DNA from: Sphingomonas sp. GC_Shp_5
GTDB taxonomy: Bacteria; Pseudomonadota; Alphaproteobacteria; Sphingomonadales; Sphingomonadaceae
Assembly: GCF_026540855.1 (NCBI RefSeq)
Contig: NZ_JALNUP010000008.1
Location: 96,973-160,972, forward strand
Reading direction: 5' to 3'
Length of the DNA stretch: 64,000 bases
In this document: in pieces, positions 8,121 to 17,429 of the stretch
Position numbering within the stretch: position 1 is the first letter of the stretch
Layout: every line of letters starts with the position of its first letter
Notes under the pieces: model-generated
What the model saw: the letters and a program-made list of their open reading frames with translations, nothing else
Database searches by the model: none
Told to the model about the DNA's origin: nothing
Program-made: the position numbers and the translations under genes

Positions 8121-10466
8121 TCACTTTGCGACACCGGGCGCTACTATCTTGAACTCTTTAGGCGGCTCTGCCCCCATCAGATTGTCGACAAAATAGTCCC
8201 AGCGACGCCGCATCATATAGTTTGCTTGATCGCCGTAGCCGTGATGCGCGCGGGGGAATAGCACCAGATCGAAGTTCTTGTTCGCTTTCTGAAGCGCGTC
8301 GACCACCAGCAGTGTCGACGACACCGGCACGTTATCGTCGAGGATACCATGCGCTAGCATCAACTTGCCCGTCAGGTTGCGAGCGAGATCCTCATTGGCC
8401 TGCACATCATAGTTGGAGCTCTTCCCGTTACTCTCCAGCAAACCTAGGTACTTTTCGTAATAATCGTCTTCATAGTTCCGGTTGTCGTGGTTGCCGCTCT
8501 CGGCAATCCCAACCTTGAAGAACTCAGGGTAGCGAAACATCGCAGCGGCGGTCGCATTGCCGCCGCCTGAGTGCCCCCAGATGCCGACCCGATCGGTATC
8601 CATCCATGCATGTCGCGACGCCAGATCCTTGATCCCAGTGACTTGGTCAGGGACGGCTTGCTTGCCCATGTCGTGATAGTAGAAGTCCTGAAAGATCTTC
8701 GAGCGGCGCGGCGTACCCAGCGCGTCGATCTCCACCACGGCAAAGCCGAGCTGTGCCAACGCACCGGCGTCGCCCATAGACGGAGCGAACTGCCGGGACG
8801 AAATCGTTCCGATGAACGGCCCTGGATAGATATAGTCGATGACCGGATATTTCTGCCGCGGATCAAGCCTCGCCGGCTTGAAGAGCAGCCCGTAGCACAG
8901 CGTTTTGCCGTCGGCGCACCGGACGGCGATGTTCTCCGGCGCCTGCCAGCCCGCCGCTCGCAATCGGGTCACGTCGCCTTTCGCCAGCTCCTTGACCACC
9001 GTGCCATCCGCACGCCGCAAGACCGCGGTCTGCGGCTCCTGAGGAGTCGAAAAGATATCCACGAAGTAACGTCCGTCGCTCGAGGGCGTCGCGATATGGT
9101 CCTGCTTCTCAGGCGTCAGCAGCTTCGGTTTGCCGCCCTTAAGATTGATCGCATAGATGCTGTGATAGTAGGGATCGACGCCGGGTTCCCGCCCGACCCC
9201 GGCGACCAGCATCTTCCCGCTGCGCTCGTCGATGAACACCGGATGGTCGACGTTCCAGTGGCCTTGGGTCACCTGCCGTACCAGCCTGCCGGTACGTGCG
9301 CTGTACAGATAGTAATGACCCCAATCGTCGCGCTGCGACCACCACAGGATCTCGCCTCGCTCTGACAGATAGCGCCAGTTGATACCCTCGTCATTGTATC
9401 CGCTGTCGAACCAGGTCGGCACCGTCTCGGTGAACACCTCGCGCACCGTGCCCGTCGCCGTATCGGCGATGCGCACCGTCTCCACCTTGTGGTCGCGCGA
9501 GGTCGACACGAACGCGAGCGTCCGGCCGTCCTTGGCCCATTGCATGTCCTGCGGACCCGCGCCGCACACCACGTCGTCGCACAGCGATGACCGGTGCAGG
9601 TCGGGCGACATCTTCAGACGGACGACGCGGGCATCGTCCACATCGATGATGACACGCTGGATATGGATGATCTCCTTGTCGCCCACGAAAGGGTATTTCC
9701 ACGTGTCCGTAAGGGAGTGGCCGACCTGCGTCGTGGTCGTCGTGAAGTCCGCGACCGTGCGCTGATCTTGCTGGAAGGTCGCTATCTTCCGCGAATCCGG
9801 CGACCAGATCACGATCGCCTGATCCGAGTGTTTCCAGCCAGCGTTATCCGTCGCGTAGCCGAAATCCTTGACGCCATCTGTCGTCAGCCGCCGCTCCGCG
9901 CCGGAGTTGACGTCCCGTACCCACAGGTTCCAGTCCCGCACAAACGCCGCGCGCTTGCCATCCGGAGAGACCACCGCAGACGCCCTGCTTCGCTGCGCCG
10001 CGGCGCCAGCGATCTGGCCGGCGTCGAGCTTAGCCATCGTCCTGCAATCATAAGGCTGCGCCAGCGCGCACGAATAACGCTCGCCACCAACGCTCACGAC
10101 CGCGGTGTTCGCCGTAAAATCCGGCTCCAGCCCCTCGACGAACAGCCTCTTCGCGTCCTGCTCCTTCAGCCCGGCCGCATTCAGCGATGTCAGCAATGCC
10201 GCCGTGTCGAAGGCTGGTACCTTCGTGCCCTTCGCCGCATCGCCGAGCATGATCGTCGGCACGCCGTGGCTGGTGTCCGCATACCAGAAGTGCCGGGCAT
10301 CGATCCAATGCGCTGCCCGCACCGCGTGGTCGACCAGTGGCGATGTCCACGGGCTCAGTTGGTGCATGGCGCGATCATAGTCGGTGGCAGTCACCGTCGG
10401 TCGCTGCTGCGCGGCCGCCGTGCCGACGATCATGGAAGCCCAAAGCAAGCAGGCGATCAAACGCAT
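8121..10466 (-). CDS. S9 family peptidase, dipeptidyl-peptidase IV type
   Basis: A 781-residue exported serine peptidase. ATG 10466 is chosen because it opens a clean signal peptide (MRLIACLLWASMIVGTAAAQ); the frame extends 37 codons further upstream without protein-like content. The N-terminal two thirds form the DPP-IV beta-propeller, with repeated motifs such as SPDGKRAAFVRDWNLWV and WSPDSRKIATFQQD. The C-terminal alpha/beta hydrolase domain has the nucleophile motif GHSGGG (Ser633), followed by HGILDDNVP (acid) and RAHHGYG (His). The enzyme removes X-Pro dipeptides, probably in the periplasm. A decayed TonB receptor 5' end lies just upstream on the opposite strand, so it may have lost an adjacent transporter partner. 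Confidence 0.9.
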   Translation of the reverse strand: MRLIACLLWASMIVGTAAAQQRPTVTATDYDRAMHQLSPWTSPLVDHAVRAAHWIDARHFWYADTSHGVPTIMLGDAAKGTKVPAFDTAALLTSLNAAGLKEQDAKRLFVEGLEPDFTANTAVVSVGGERYSCALAQPYDCRTMAKLDAGQIAGAAAQRSRASAVVSPDGKRAAFVRDWNLWVRDVNSGAERRLTTDGVKDFGYATDNAGWKHSDQAIVIWSPDSRKIATFQQDQRTVADFTTTTTQVGHSLTDTWKYPFVGDKEIIHIQRVIIDVDDARVVRLKMSPDLHRSSLCDDVVCGAGPQDMQWAKDGRTLAFVSTSRDHKVETVRIADTATGTVREVFTETVPTWFDSGYNDEGINWRYLSERGEILWWSQRDDWGHYYLYSARTGRLVRQVTQGHWNVDHPVFIDERSGKMLVAGVGREPGVDPYYHSIYAINLKGGKPKLLTPEKQDHIATPSSDGRYFVDIFSTPQEPQTAVLRRADGTVVKELAKGDVTRLRAAGWQAPENIAVRCADGKTLCYGLLFKPARLDPRQKYPVIDYIYPGPFIGTISSRQFAPSMGDAGALAQLGFAVVEIDALGTPRRSKIFQDFYYHDMGKQAVPDQVTGIKDLASRHAWMDTDRVGIWGHSGGGNATAAAMFRYPEFFKVGIAESGNHDNRNYEDDYYEKYLGLLESNGKSSNYDVQANEDLARNLTGKLMLAHGILDDNVPVSSTLLVVDALQKANKNFDLVLFPRAHHGYGDQANYMMRRRWDYFVDNLMGAEPPKEFKIVAPGVAK

Positions 10467-10617
10467 CAAGGAGCTTTCTGAAGGTTGGAAGTCGAGATTC
10501 ACGGAAGAGAGTGTGAGGGGCTTGTCCCGTCGCTCACCCCAAGCGTTGCTGCCCCCTGGAATGGGCATGGCCATCATGGAGACCGGCGGCGACGATCACA
10601 ATAGCGCAGGTCCACCA

Positions 10618-10998
10618 TGCTTAGCGTTAGCCGACGCTACGACGACCTCGCTGCGATGGCGGACACATCGGCACTGGCGCAGACGCAGGACACCAGGCAC
10701 TGCTCGATCAGTCGATCGCGACCAGCGCCGATGCCGCGCCCGACAGCGCCGACATGATCGTCGTCACCGGCTCGGATCCGCCTTGCCAGGCTGGACAATG
10801 CCGCGCCGGTGTCGGAGATCACATCTCAATCGATTACCGATCACGGGTTCATCGCCGCTGCCGATGCGCTCAACAATCTGCTGTCCAACGCGCCGGTGCT
10901 CAACCAGGCAGACGGCAGCGGCGATTCCAGTGGCCCGGGTTACTGGCTTGCCGAGTCCACGATCCTGCATGTCGCCTCGCTTCTTTGGCCACGGGCCG
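10618..10998 (+). pseudogene. Decayed 5' end of a TonB-dependent receptor gene
   Basis: The three reading frames of this strand together give the order expected at a receptor N-terminus, but no single frame does. The segment ADMIVVTGS (codons from 10748) is the usual TonB-box region. After a frameshift at about 10772 the next frame reads RIRLARLDNAAPVSEIT, then QSITDHGFIAAADALNNLL, which matches the plug-domain consensus VTGSRI...APV..IT...I...GF...ADALN. The remaining open frame stops shortly after and nothing resembling the rest of the plug or barrel follows. It abuts the end of a receiver-domain gene on the other strand. I judge this from motif order, not from an alignment. Confidence 0.6.
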
Positions 10999-11379
10999 CT
11001 ACGGTGCAAGGCGCCTAAACGTTTCAGTCAACGCCTGGGGGTTGAGCGGTTTGGTCAAAATCACTGCTTGCGCGTCACACGGCATGCACTCTTGTGGCAT
11101 GGCCGTTATAAAGATGACCGGAATCGGCCCCCAGGTCTCTTGGATCGTGTGTACGGCTAACGGGCCAGTTCCAGCCCGCAGATTTACATCCGATAGGATG
11201 ATGTCGGGGCGCCGACCGGCCGCAGCTTGAACCGCATCCCGCTCGCAATCGACAATCTCAATAGAGGTCGCACCCCCGTCACGTGCCAGCTGTTCGACAT
11301 AATCTGCGATCAGCCAATCATCTTCAATAATCAGTACATGGCACACATGCTTTCCAATCGCGTCGCTTGTTACAACCAT
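10999..11379 (-). CDS. Stand-alone response-regulator receiver domain
   Basis: At 126 residues it is just a CheY-like receiver with no output domain. The acidic pair is in LIIEDDW (about residues 16-22). The phospho-acceptor Asp is in ILSDVNL (about residue 64), the switch Thr in FITAMP and the Lys in LTKPL. It would pass phosphate within a His-Asp relay or act by protein contact. A second, frameshifted receiver gene lies directly upstream on the same strand; no cognate kinase is adjacent. Confidence 0.9.
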   Translation of the reverse strand: MVVTSDAIGKHVCHVLIIEDDWLIADYVEQLARDGGATSIEIVDCERDAVQAAAGRRPDIILSDVNLRAGTGPLAVHTIQETWGPIPVIFITAMPQECMPCDAQAVILTKPLNPQALTETFRRLAP

Positions 11380-11481
11380 GCTCGACGACGATCGGGCCCT
11401 TGCTGAGCTGAATTTAGTTAAGGTGGGTTGTCCATAAAACGATCGTTTGTTGAACGCACCGATGACGCAAGGGCGACAATC

Positions 11482-11861
11482 TCAGTGGGGCGCGGCCATC
11501 TTGGCATCAACCAATAGCGTCAGCGCGCGTGGATCATACGGTTTCGGGATAAAAACCCCGTGATTGGGAATGTCAGCGGCAGCTAAATTCGGCCCTCCCG
11601 AGGTGACGATGAGCTTCAAATCAGGTTGCTGACGGTGAGCGATAACAGCGAGATCAATGCCGTCGAGATTGCCAGGCATATTGATATCGGTGAAGAGCAG
11701 ATCGATCCGACCTGCTGCCTGGATGACCGCCAGCGCCTCTTCGACGCAGTCGGCGTCGAGAACGATCATCCCGTGCTCAATCAACACATCACCGCGATCA
11801 TACGCACGAAGGGCTCGTCTTCAACGACTAGGACGACGAAGCGGCTGGGGTTTTCGGCCAC
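11482..11861 (-). pseudogene. Receiver-domain gene broken by a single-base frameshift
   Basis: From a GTG at 11861 one frame reads AENPSRFVVLVVEDEPFVRMIAV, a perfect receiver start with the acidic pair EDE, and then hits a stop. Close to 11788-11797 the reading continues in the next frame as DVLIEHGMIVLDADCVEEAL. It proceeds to the phospho-acceptor motif LLFTDINMPG, the switch residue in IVTSGG and the Lys in FIPKPYD. Joined, the two parts make a complete 125-residue receiver, the same size as its neighbour. One missing base explains it. This is either a recent inactivation or a sequencing error; translation from the internal GTG at 11787 would give a receiver lacking the acidic pair. Confidence 0.75.
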
Positions 11862-12029
11862 CGAAAGTCAACCGCTCGCGCCGAAGGCCGTTCCGGATAT
11901 TATCATTAGTTGTCAATGAGAACGCTTGCGCAATGAGTTTGTGAGGCGGTCTTGAACCGATGCAAGCCGGCTTCGGTTGATCCGCAATCCGCCTGCTTTC
12001 GGCCGGACACATCGAGAAAGATGCCGAAA

Positions 12030-12932
12030 TTAACTCCCCGCCAGAATGGCCTGCGCGACGATGCGCTCGCACAGCGCGTGAGTGTCGTACAAGTCCGCGG
12101 CCGCGGTTGCCCTTCCTTGGCGCACGCCAGCGAGGAAATCGGCGCACATCGCCTCGAAGCCGCGCTGGCGCGCCACGGGAGTCCAGTCCCCGCGCCGCGA
12201 CACGCGCTCGGCGCCATCCGCCTCCACCCGCTCGGACAGGTTGAGCACCGCCCGTCTGACGTCGCCACCGATGACATCGAGCCGCTCCTCGTCGAGCCCC
12301 GAGCGACGGTTCATGGTGCCAACCGCATGGAAGCCGTCGCCTGCCAGCGTGAGCATCACGCTCTCCAGCATGCCGCCGGCGGCGACGACGTCGATCTGCT
12401 CGCGATCAATGGTTGCCGGAGCGAGGAAGCGCAGCGTGTCGGCGACGTGGATAAAATCGTCGAAGATAACCCGGCGCGGCGCGTCAGGGTGGGCGCGGCG
12501 ATGCTTGTGCATCGTCAGCAGGCTGCGCGGCGCGTGGCGGAGCGCCGCATAATCGGGCGCAAAGCGGCGGTTGAAGCCGACCGCAAGCAAGCATCCGCGG
12601 CGGGTCGCGTGGTCGATCAGCCTGGCCGCCTCGTCGAGATTGTCCGCCAGCGGCTTGTCGACAAGCACAGGGATGTCGTGGGCCAGCAACATCTCGACCA
12701 GCGCGGGATGCGCCACCGTTGCCGCATGGACGAACGCCGCGTCGTAGCGGGCAGCGGCCATCGCTGCGTCGAGGCTCGTGTAGCGATGCGGGATCCGATG
12801 CGCCGCGCCGACCTCGTCGAGCGTGGCGCGATGGCGGGTGGCGAGATGGAGCTCGAGGCCGGGCATCGTCGCGAGGATCGGCAGATAGGCCTTGCGGGCG
12901 ATGTCCCCCAGGCCGACGACCAGAATGCGCAT
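12030..12932 (-). CDS. Gfo/Idh/MocA family oxidoreductase
   Basis: A 300-residue NAD(P)-dependent oxidoreductase. The Rossmann motif VVGLGDIARKAYLP stands at the N-terminus, and VDKPLADN (about residues 91-98) is the family's E/D-K-P catalytic-lysine motif. The C-terminal half, with FIHVADTLRFL and GGMLESVML, is the alpha/beta substrate domain. The overall pattern (GDIA at the nucleotide loop, short length) recalls the MviM/YceM branch. The substrate is unknown, probably a sugar or inositol derivative. It lies 44 bp downstream of the lactonase gene on the same strand; an oxidoreductase followed by a lactonase makes a plausible sugar-oxidation pair. Confidence 0.85.
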   Translation of the reverse strand: MRILVVGLGDIARKAYLPILATMPGLELHLATRHRATLDEVGAAHRIPHRYTSLDAAMAAARYDAAFVHAATVAHPALVEMLLAHDIPVLVDKPLADNLDEAARLIDHATRRGCLLAVGFNRRFAPDYAALRHAPRSLLTMHKHRRAHPDAPRRVIFDDFIHVADTLRFLAPATIDREQIDVVAAGGMLESVMLTLAGDGFHAVGTMNRRSGLDEERLDVIGGDVRRAVLNLSERVEADGAERVSRRGDWTPVARQRGFEAMCADFLAGVRQGRATAAADLYDTHALCERIVAQAILAGS

Positions 12933-12976
12933 GTGGAAATTCCTTATCGACCACCCGCCAGCCGCGAGCGGCAGCG

Positions 12977-14077
12977 CTATGCGCCGATGAAGGCGATTCC
13001 CGCTACCTTGGCGCGCTGATCGGTCGTCGCGAGCCGACCATCGGCCATGATGTTTAGTCGGGCGATGGTGCCCGAGCGCTGGTTGGCGACCAGCATCGTG
13101 CCCTGATCGTCGAGCAGCACGAACAGCCGCGGCCAGTTGCCGCCACTGTCGATATGCTGGAGCAGCCGCAAGTCACCGTCCGCGTCGACGGCGAACACCG
13201 CGATGCTGTTATGGCCCCGGTTGGACACGTAGAGTCGGGTGCCGGCACGGTTGAGTGAGATGTGCGCCGCGGCGGAATCGCCGTGGAAGGCCGCCGGCAG
13301 CGTCGACACCACGCTACGCGCCGCGAAGGTGCCATCCGCCCGGCTGCGCAGGATCGTCACCGTGTTGGCGAGCTCCGCGACCAGATAGGCAACCGGCAGC
13401 CGGGGGTGGCGCGCGAGGTGACGCGGTCCCGATCCGGCGACTGCGCGATAGGCGATCGAGGTGTGGGTGACGGCGCCGGTCGCGGCATCGAGATGATGCG
13501 CAAAGATCGCGTCGGCGCCAAGATCGACCGAGTGGAGCAGCGTGCCGTTAGCGGCAAAACCGACCCAATGGGCATGAGGCCCCGCCTGTCGCTCGCTGTT
13601 AGGCCCGCGGCCCTCGTGGCGCACCAGTTGCGCATCGCCTTGCGGCAGCCCCGCGCGATCAAGCCGCCACAGCGCGACGCTGCCGCTCGAATAATTGGCG
13701 ACGGCGAGCATCGTCCCGTCGGGGCTGAGCGCCGCGTGGCAGGGATCGGCGCCGAGCGTCGGCCGCTTGGCGAGTTGCCGGAAGGCGCCGTCGTAAACGC
13801 CGAGTCCGCCCTGGGTCTGTTCGTCGACCAGATAATGGATGCCGCGCCGCGCGCTCTTCACCTCGAACGACGCATTGCCGATCCGGGCGATCGCTGCGCC
13901 CGCGACGATGCCATTGGCACCGACCTTGAGCGAAACGAGCCCGGGGCCGCCTTCATTGGCATAGGTGCCGCCGATCAGCGTCGGCGCGGGCGCCGCCGCC
14001 GCGCCAGTGGGGAGCGCACCAAGCGCCAGCGCGCCGCCGACAAAGCTTCGCCGGGTGGGTATTGAGGAGTTGTCCAT
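12977..14077 (-). CDS. Lactonase family protein (6-phosphogluconolactonase-like beta-propeller), Tat-exported
   Basis: Starts with a twin-arginine signal (TRRSFVGGALALGALP, then AAAAP), so the folded protein should reach the periplasm. The body is a seven-bladed propeller of the YbhE/Pgl type (lactonase family): HAALSPDGTMLAVANYSSGSV, GPHAHWVGF, GPRHLARHP, AAHISLNRAGTRLYVSNRGHNSI and GGNWPRLFVLLDDQGTMLVANQ are the characteristic blades. Homologues hydrolyse sugar lactones. ATG 14077 is preferred over the ATG two codons upstream because GAGG then sits at proper distance. A periplasmic site makes 6-phosphogluconolactone an unlikely substrate; a free sugar lactone fits better. Confidence 0.85.
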   Translation of the reverse strand: MDNSSIPTRRSFVGGALALGALPTGAAAAPAPTLIGGTYANEGGPGLVSLKVGANGIVAGAAIARIGNASFEVKSARRGIHYLVDEQTQGGLGVYDGAFRQLAKRPTLGADPCHAALSPDGTMLAVANYSSGSVALWRLDRAGLPQGDAQLVRHEGRGPNSERQAGPHAHWVGFAANGTLLHSVDLGADAIFAHHLDAATGAVTHTSIAYRAVAGSGPRHLARHPRLPVAYLVAELANTVTILRSRADGTFAARSVVSTLPAAFHGDSAAAHISLNRAGTRLYVSNRGHNSIAVFAVDADGDLRLLQHIDSGGNWPRLFVLLDDQGTMLVANQRSGTIARLNIMADGRLATTDQRAKVAGIAFIGA

Positions 14078-14216
14078 GGTCATGTCCTCTTGAACCGTGC
14101 GCCGTCGGTCGCGTCAACATCGCCATGGTCGTATGGGCCAGTCACCGTCACTTGCCTCGGCAAAGTCGCCTGCTAAGCTGACGTCGATGATACCAATTCA
14201 ACACCGGGGAATGTGG

Positions 14217-16172
14217 ATGAGCGGACGGACAGACTGGCGTGCCTATGCCTTGATGCTGGCCGCGCTGCCGCTCCTCGCCACCGTTGCGCCGACCCCGCTG
14301 GCCGCAGCGCCGGTTACCCTGCCCGCGCTCTATCCTGCGCCCGTATCGATCACGCTCGGCAGCGGCGCGATCCCGCTCGGCGCGGATGTGGTGCTGATAG
14401 CAGCGCCCGGCGTCGAACCCGGGACGACGGCGCTGGTGCGCGACATTCTCACCGCCGCGGGGGTGGACTCGATCACCACCGCGCAGCGGGTGCCGGCGGT
14501 GCTCGATCGTCCGTACATCCTGCTTGGCACCGGCGACGCCCCGCTCATCCGCGATGCACTGGCCCGCAGCGGCACGGTGCGGGACGGCCATGGCGAAGGC
14601 TATACCATCGCCAGCATCAAGAGCGGCCGTGGCGGCCTCATCACTCTCGCCGGCGCGGATGCCGACGGCCTGTTCCACGCCGCGCAGACCTTCCGCCAAT
14701 TGACGCAGCGCGCCACCTTCCCGGCGGTAACGATCCAGGATCACCCGGCGATGCCGATCCGCGGCACGATCGAGGGCTTCTACGGCGCGCCCTGGACGAT
14801 GGCCGATCGCACCAAGCATCTCGACTTCCTCGCCAGCGTCAAGGCGAACACCTATGTCTACAGCCCCAAGGACGACCCCTTTGCGCGCGATCGCTGGCGC
14901 GATCCCTACCCCGCCGCGACGCTGAGCGCGCTCGGCGCACTCGAGAAGACGGCGCGCGCCGATCACGTCGACTTCGTCTATGCGGTGTCGCCGGGCCCCT
15001 CGATCTGCTTTTCCGATCCCGCCGACGTCGCCGCGCTCAAGCGCAAGTTCGCCGCGCTGCGCTCGATCGGCGTCGACAGCTTCTATGTCGCGCTCGACGA
15101 CATCGAATACACCAAGTGGAATTGCGACAAGGACAAGACCAGCTTCGGCCCACCGGGCGCGGCGGCGGCCGGCGTCGCCCAGGCGCAGCTGCTCAACGCG
15201 GTGCAGGCCGACCTGCTTGCCCAGGACCGCGCGTCGCGGCCGCTGATCATGGTGCCGACCGAATATTATGATGCCAAGGAAAGCCCGTACAAGGCGGCGC
15301 TGCGCGCGCATCTCGATCCGCGGATTGTGGTGCAATGGACCGGCACCGACGTGGTGCCGCCCGCGATCTCGGTGCCCGATGCCAAGGCCGCGACCAAGGC
15401 GTTCGGGCGCAAGACGCTGCTGTGGGACAATTATCCGGTCAACGATTACACCCAGTCAGCCGGCCGATTGCTGGTCGCGCCCTATGCGCGGCGCGAGGCG
15501 GGCCTGTCGGGCGAACTGACCGGCATCCTGGCGAACCCGATGAACCAGGAAGCGCCAAGCCGCATCGCGGTGACCGGGGTCGCGGCGTTCGCCTGGAACG
15601 ATCAGGGCTATGATGCCGATCGCACCTGGCGAGCCGCGGCACGGACGATGGCGGGCGGCGACGCGCGGGCGACCGCCGCGCTGCTCACCCTGTTCGATAC
15701 CCAGCATCTCGCGCCGACCTTCGGCAGCCAGCCGTGGCAGGAACAGGCCCCCGAGCTGAAGGCGCTGCTCGACCGTGTCCGTGGCACGCTTGCCGATGGC
15801 GACGAGACCGCGCGCCACGACGCGCTCGCGGCGCTGGGCACCCGCGCCGACGAGATCGCCGGTGCGCCGGACGTCATCCGCGCCGGCGCAGTCGACCCCG
15901 CCTTTGCCGACCAGTCACGGCCTTGGCTCGACGCGATGCAGCTGTGGGGCCGCGCGCTGCAGTTGACCGTGGCGGGACTTGGAGCGGCCAATGACGGCAG
16001 CCCCGCCGCGACGCGCTATCTCGCCGATGCCCGGCAGCTCGCGGCCAAGGCCGCAGCGGTCCAGACCATCCCCGGCGCGACCCGGTTCGGCGGCCCGGTC
16101 AAGCTCGCCGACGGCGTGCTCGACCGGTTCATCGCCGACGCCCCGACGCTGATCGCGGTGGAACACCGCTGA
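14217..16172 (+). CDS. Secreted beta-N-acetylglucosaminidase, glycoside hydrolase family 84
   Basis: A 651-residue protein with a signal peptide (LMLAALPLLATVAPTPLAAAP). A GH20b-like N-terminal alpha/beta domain comes first, then the GH84 catalytic barrel starting at RGTIEGFYGAPW, the family signature. The paired catalytic aspartates are Asp294-Asp295 in YVALDDIEYTKW; GH84 enzymes use such a pair for substrate-assisted hydrolysis of N-acetylglucosaminides. LLWDNYPVNDY is another conserved block. ATG 14217 is chosen over 14211 because CGGGGA stands 6 nt before it. It is divergent from the lactonase gene and followed 17 bp later by a DNA glycosylase gene. Natural substrates could be glycoprotein, chitin or peptidoglycan fragments. 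Confidence 0.92.
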   Translation: MSGRTDWRAYALMLAALPLLATVAPTPLAAAPVTLPALYPAPVSITLGSGAIPLGADVVLIAAPGVEPGTTALVRDILTAAGVDSITTAQRVPAVLDRPYILLGTGDAPLIRDALARSGTVRDGHGEGYTIASIKSGRGGLITLAGADADGLFHAAQTFRQLTQRATFPAVTIQDHPAMPIRGTIEGFYGAPWTMADRTKHLDFLASVKANTYVYSPKDDPFARDRWRDPYPAATLSALGALEKTARADHVDFVYAVSPGPSICFSDPADVAALKRKFAALRSIGVDSFYVALDDIEYTKWNCDKDKTSFGPPGAAAAGVAQAQLLNAVQADLLAQDRASRPLIMVPTEYYDAKESPYKAALRAHLDPRIVVQWTGTDVVPPAISVPDAKAATKAFGRKTLLWDNYPVNDYTQSAGRLLVAPYARREAGLSGELTGILANPMNQEAPSRIAVTGVAAFAWNDQGYDADRTWRAAARTMAGGDARATAALLTLFDTQHLAPTFGSQPWQEQAPELKALLDRVRGTLADGDETARHDALAALGTRADEIAGAPDVIRAGAVDPAFADQSRPWLDAMQLWGRALQLTVAGLGAANDGSPAATRYLADARQLAAKAAAVQTIPGATRFGGPVKLADGVLDRFIADAPTLIAVEHR

Positions 16173-16189
16173 GCCTGGAGCTTTCGCCC

Positions 16190-17344
16190 ATGGAGGCCCG
16201 GCGGATCGCGCTGACCGCCGCCGGCTTCAACGGTCGCGAGCGCGAGCGGCCGGTCGATCCGGCACGGCTGCACCGCGCGATCACGCAGCTCGGGCTGCTC
16301 CAGATCGACAGCGTCAACGTGCTGGTCCGCGCCCATTACTTGCCGCTGTTCTCGCGGCTCGGCGGCTATGATCGCACGCTGCTCGACGAGATCATGGCCG
16401 AGCGGCCGAAGCGGTTCTTCGAATATTGGGGGCATGAGGCATCGCTGTTGCCGGTCACCAGCCAGCCGCTGCTGCGCTGGCGCATGGCCCAGGCCCGCGC
16501 CGGCCTGGGGATTTGGCGACAACTCGCGCCCTTTGCCGGCCCTCGCCGCGCCGAAGCCGATGCGCTGCTCGCCCGCATCGCCGCGGACGGGCCGATCGCC
16601 GCCTCCGATCTCGCCGGCGCCAGGGCGGCCAAGGGCATGTGGGTGTGGAGCGAGGGCAAGCATGCGCTCGAATGGCTGTTCTGGGCCGGCCTCATTGCCT
16701 CGCCGCATCGGCGCAGCACGTTCGAGCGGGTATACGACCTGCCCGAACGGGTGCTGCCGCGCGCCGTCCTCGACACGCCGACGCCGAGCGACAACGATGC
16801 CCGTCGCGCGCTACTCGGCCTGGCGGCGGGGGCGCTCGGCATCGCCACCGCCGGCGACCTGCGCGACTATTACCGGCTGTCGCCCGCCGAGGTGCCGCGC
16901 CTGATCGAACAGCTCGTCGAGGCCGGGACGATCGTCCCCGCGCGCGTGCGCGGCTGGCGCCAGCCGGCCTATCTGCACCGCGACGCGCGCGCCGGCCGCC
17001 GGATCACCGGCGCGGCGCTGCTATCGCCATTCGATCCGTTGGTGTGGCACCGGGAGCGCACCGAGCGGCTGTTCGGCTTCCGCTACCGGCTCGAAATCTA
17101 CACGCCCGCGGCACAGCGCGAGCACGGCTATTACGTCCTCCCCTTCCTGCTCGACGGGGCGCTGGTGGCGAGGGTCGATCTCAAGGCGGATCGCAAGAGC
17201 GCGACGCTGATCGTGCAGCAGGCCAGCATCGAGCCGACCGCGCCGAGCCATACGATAGCGGCGCTCGGCGAGGAACTAGCGCGGATGGCGGGCTGGCTCG
17301 GCCTGGTGCTGGACCCGCTATGGGAGCGGAGCCTCGGCAGCTGA
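16190..17344 (+). CDS. AlkX/YcaQ-type DNA glycosylase (winged-helix, interstrand-crosslink repair)
   Basis: 384 residues of the HTH_42 family. The N-terminal block QLGLLQIDSVNVLVRAHYLP carries the Gln-hydrophobic-Asp motif (QID), the catalytic type known for the E. coli YcaQ/AlkX enzyme, which unhooks alkylated bases and interstrand crosslinks. Other family blocks are RFFEYWGHEASLLP, KGMWVWSEGKHALEWLFW and ALLSPFDPLVWHRERTERLFGF. The gene starts with ATG preceded by CTGGAG and follows the glycosidase gene by 17 bp, so it is probably cotranscribed with it, though the functions are unrelated. The enzyme acts in the cytoplasm on DNA. Confidence 0.88.
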   Translation: MEARRIALTAAGFNGRERERPVDPARLHRAITQLGLLQIDSVNVLVRAHYLPLFSRLGGYDRTLLDEIMAERPKRFFEYWGHEASLLPVTSQPLLRWRMAQARAGLGIWRQLAPFAGPRRAEADALLARIAADGPIAASDLAGARAAKGMWVWSEGKHALEWLFWAGLIASPHRRSTFERVYDLPERVLPRAVLDTPTPSDNDARRALLGLAAGALGIATAGDLRDYYRLSPAEVPRLIEQLVEAGTIVPARVRGWRQPAYLHRDARAGRRITGAALLSPFDPLVWHRERTERLFGFRYRLEIYTPAAQREHGYYVLPFLLDGALVARVDLKADRKSATLIVQQASIEPTAPSHTIAALGEELARMAGWLGLVLDPLWERSLGS

Positions 17345-17429
17345 TCGGCGCCGAGTTGCATCCGCCAGCCTCCACGCGCTAGACAGACGCGCGGCTGCGG
17401 CGCTTCACGGCGTTGCTGCCGATAGATCG

